Below are positions 63,301-64,000 of a stretch of DNA of 64,000 nt, one piece after another; the first letter of the stretch is position 1; each line of letters begins with the position of its first letter. The translations under genes were made by a program, and so were the position numbers. Location of the stretch: contig CAVWJX010000007.1 in the NCBI GenBank assembly GCA_963755435.1, forward strand, positions 124,001 to 188,000. Direction: 5' to 3'. Source of the stretch: AP-15 sp963755435 (lineage in GTDB: Bacteria; Pseudomonadota; Alphaproteobacteria; ATCC43930; CGMCC-115725). Under the pieces are notes generated by a model that saw only the letters and a program-made list of their open reading frames with translations, did not search any database and was not told the origin of the DNA.

Positions 63301-64000
63301 ATGTCCGAGGAAGCCCGCGGCCGAACAAGGCGCCGTCTGGCGGCAATTCTGGTCGCCGGCCATAGCCGACTGGTTCCCGGAGACGAGGTCGAGGGCTTCG
63401 CCGAGCTGCGGGCGGTGTTGAGCGACATCATCGCGCCGCTGAGCGCCCGACACGGCGGAAAGATCTTCAAGCAGACCGGCGACATCGCGCTGGTCGAGTT
63501 CGAAAGCGTGGTCGATGCGGTGCGCTGCGCCGCCGCATTGCGCCACGGCATGGGCGAAAAGAACCGCGGCCTGGCGAACGAGCGACGCATCGCCATGCGC
63601 ATCGGGATCAATCTCGGCGACATCATCGCCGAGGGCGGCGATGTCTTTGGCGACGGCGTCAATATCGCGGCCCGGCTCGCCGCCCTGGCCGAACCGGGCA
63701 GCATCTATCTTTCCGAGAACGTTCACGACCAGGTCGTCGGCAAGGTCGAATTCGACTTCGAATATCTGGGCCCGAAGGATCTGAAGAACATTCGCCAGCC
63801 GGTTCGCGTGTTCGGCATGGGCGGTCCAGCGGATCAAGCGCCGGCCGAAGACAGCCGCAGCGACGCCCCGGCCACTACCGCAGCCGCGACCCCGGTCGCG
63901 AGCGATGAGGAACCGTTCGACGACCGCCGCGCCGTCGCGGTGTTGCCGTTCGCCAATTTCAGCGGCGACCCGGAGCAGGAGTATTTCGCCGACGGCATCA
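63301..64000 (+). CDS. Class III cyclase-like protein lacking the first metal Asp (second of pair, cut by window end)
   Basis: The frame is open from ATG 63301 to the window end, about 233 residues. It is a paralog of the preceding gene's product. The start RRLAAILVAGHSRLVPGDE lacks two residues compared with the usual ILAADVVGYSRLM, and with them the first metal-binding Asp. The second metal Asp61 (KQTGDIALVEF), the purine-binding Lys57 and Asp114 (GGDVFGDGVNIAARL), the transition-state Asn121 and Arg125 remain. After the domain comes the same VAVLPFANFSGDPEQEYFAD module at the edge. Alone it should be catalytically weak or dead; it could serve as the C2-like half of a heterodimer. Confidence 0.85.
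   Translation, partial: MSEEARGRTRRRLAAILVAGHSRLVPGDEVEGFAELRAVLSDIIAPLSARHGGKIFKQTGDIALVEFESVVDAVRCAAALRHGMGEKNRGLANERRIAMRIGINLGDIIAEGGDVFGDGVNIAARLAALAEPGSIYLSENVHDQVVGKVEFDFEYLGPKDLKNIRQPVRVFGMGGPADQAPAEDSRSDAPATTAAATPVASDEEPFDDRRAVAVLPFANFSGDPEQEYFADGI

Overview
This 64 kb window is GC-rich, densely packed chromosomal DNA from an alphaproteobacterium, most likely Rhodospirillales or a near relative. The evidence is the house-keeping set: RNase E with the S1 domain split by an acidic insert, GlnB-GlnA, IlvI-IlvH-IlvC, LepA, RF2 with the frameshift site, D-beta-hydroxybutyrate dehydrogenase, a class III cyclase/TPR family, and GTCATTCC-type palindromic repeats. I see no rRNA, tRNA, CRISPR array, phage or intact insertion sequence.

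Layout. 1-3.0 kb: rpmG, a small lipoprotein and a ClC channel. 3.0-8.3 kb: an accessory patch with two divergent paralogous proteins of unknown function, an FkbM methyltransferase and a sulfotransferase fused to TPRs. 8.4-13.7 kb: an FAD monooxygenase, an LLM oxidoreductase, a methyltransferase, a secreted AT-richer orphan and an aminotransferase. 13.8-15.8 kb: glnB-glnA behind a likely sigma-54 promoter. 16-19.8 kb: hydroxybutyrate dehydrogenase, an EEP-family hydrolase, a HAD phosphatase and small genes. 20-23.4 kb: lepA followed by a decayed zone (a possible DUF2254 remnant and an MscS channel gene with an in-frame stop) bounded by a 34-bp exact copy of lepA sequence. 23.4-29.8 kb: amidohydrolase, pdxJ, a PH-domain protein, degP, serB and miaA. 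29.8-33.5 kb: branched-chain amino acid genes ilvI-ilvH-ilvC, with a palindromic repeat between ilvI and ilvH. 33.6-41.3 kb: histidine kinase, glgA and a minus-strand polysaccharide-related block (heparinase II/III-like, MFS exporter, unknown). 41.4-49.1 kb: prfB, mrcA and rne. 49.2-61.2 kb: M48 protease, DsbA-like oxidoreductase, maleylacetoacetate isomerase-like GST, TonB receptor, GH10 enzyme coupled to a TPR protein, an SDR, a frameshifted dehydrogenase and malate synthase. 61.3 kb to the end: two tandem class III cyclase/TPR genes, the second cut by the window edge.

Most interesting points. The tandem cyclases have complementary losses of catalytic residues: the first keeps the metal aspartates but has lost the purine-binding Lys and the transition-state Asn; the second has lost the first metal Asp but keeps Lys, Asp, Asn and Arg. 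That is the division of labour of the mammalian C1/C2 heterodimer, so an obligate heterodimeric cyclase is a testable idea. RF2 is encoded with a textbook +1 recoding site. Three genes (near 4390, 22441 and 58395) are broken by a single base change. Several repeat families sit inside or against genes: a repeat forming the 3' end of a CDS, a tandem repeat in a signal peptide and a hexapeptide repeat in the RNase E tail.
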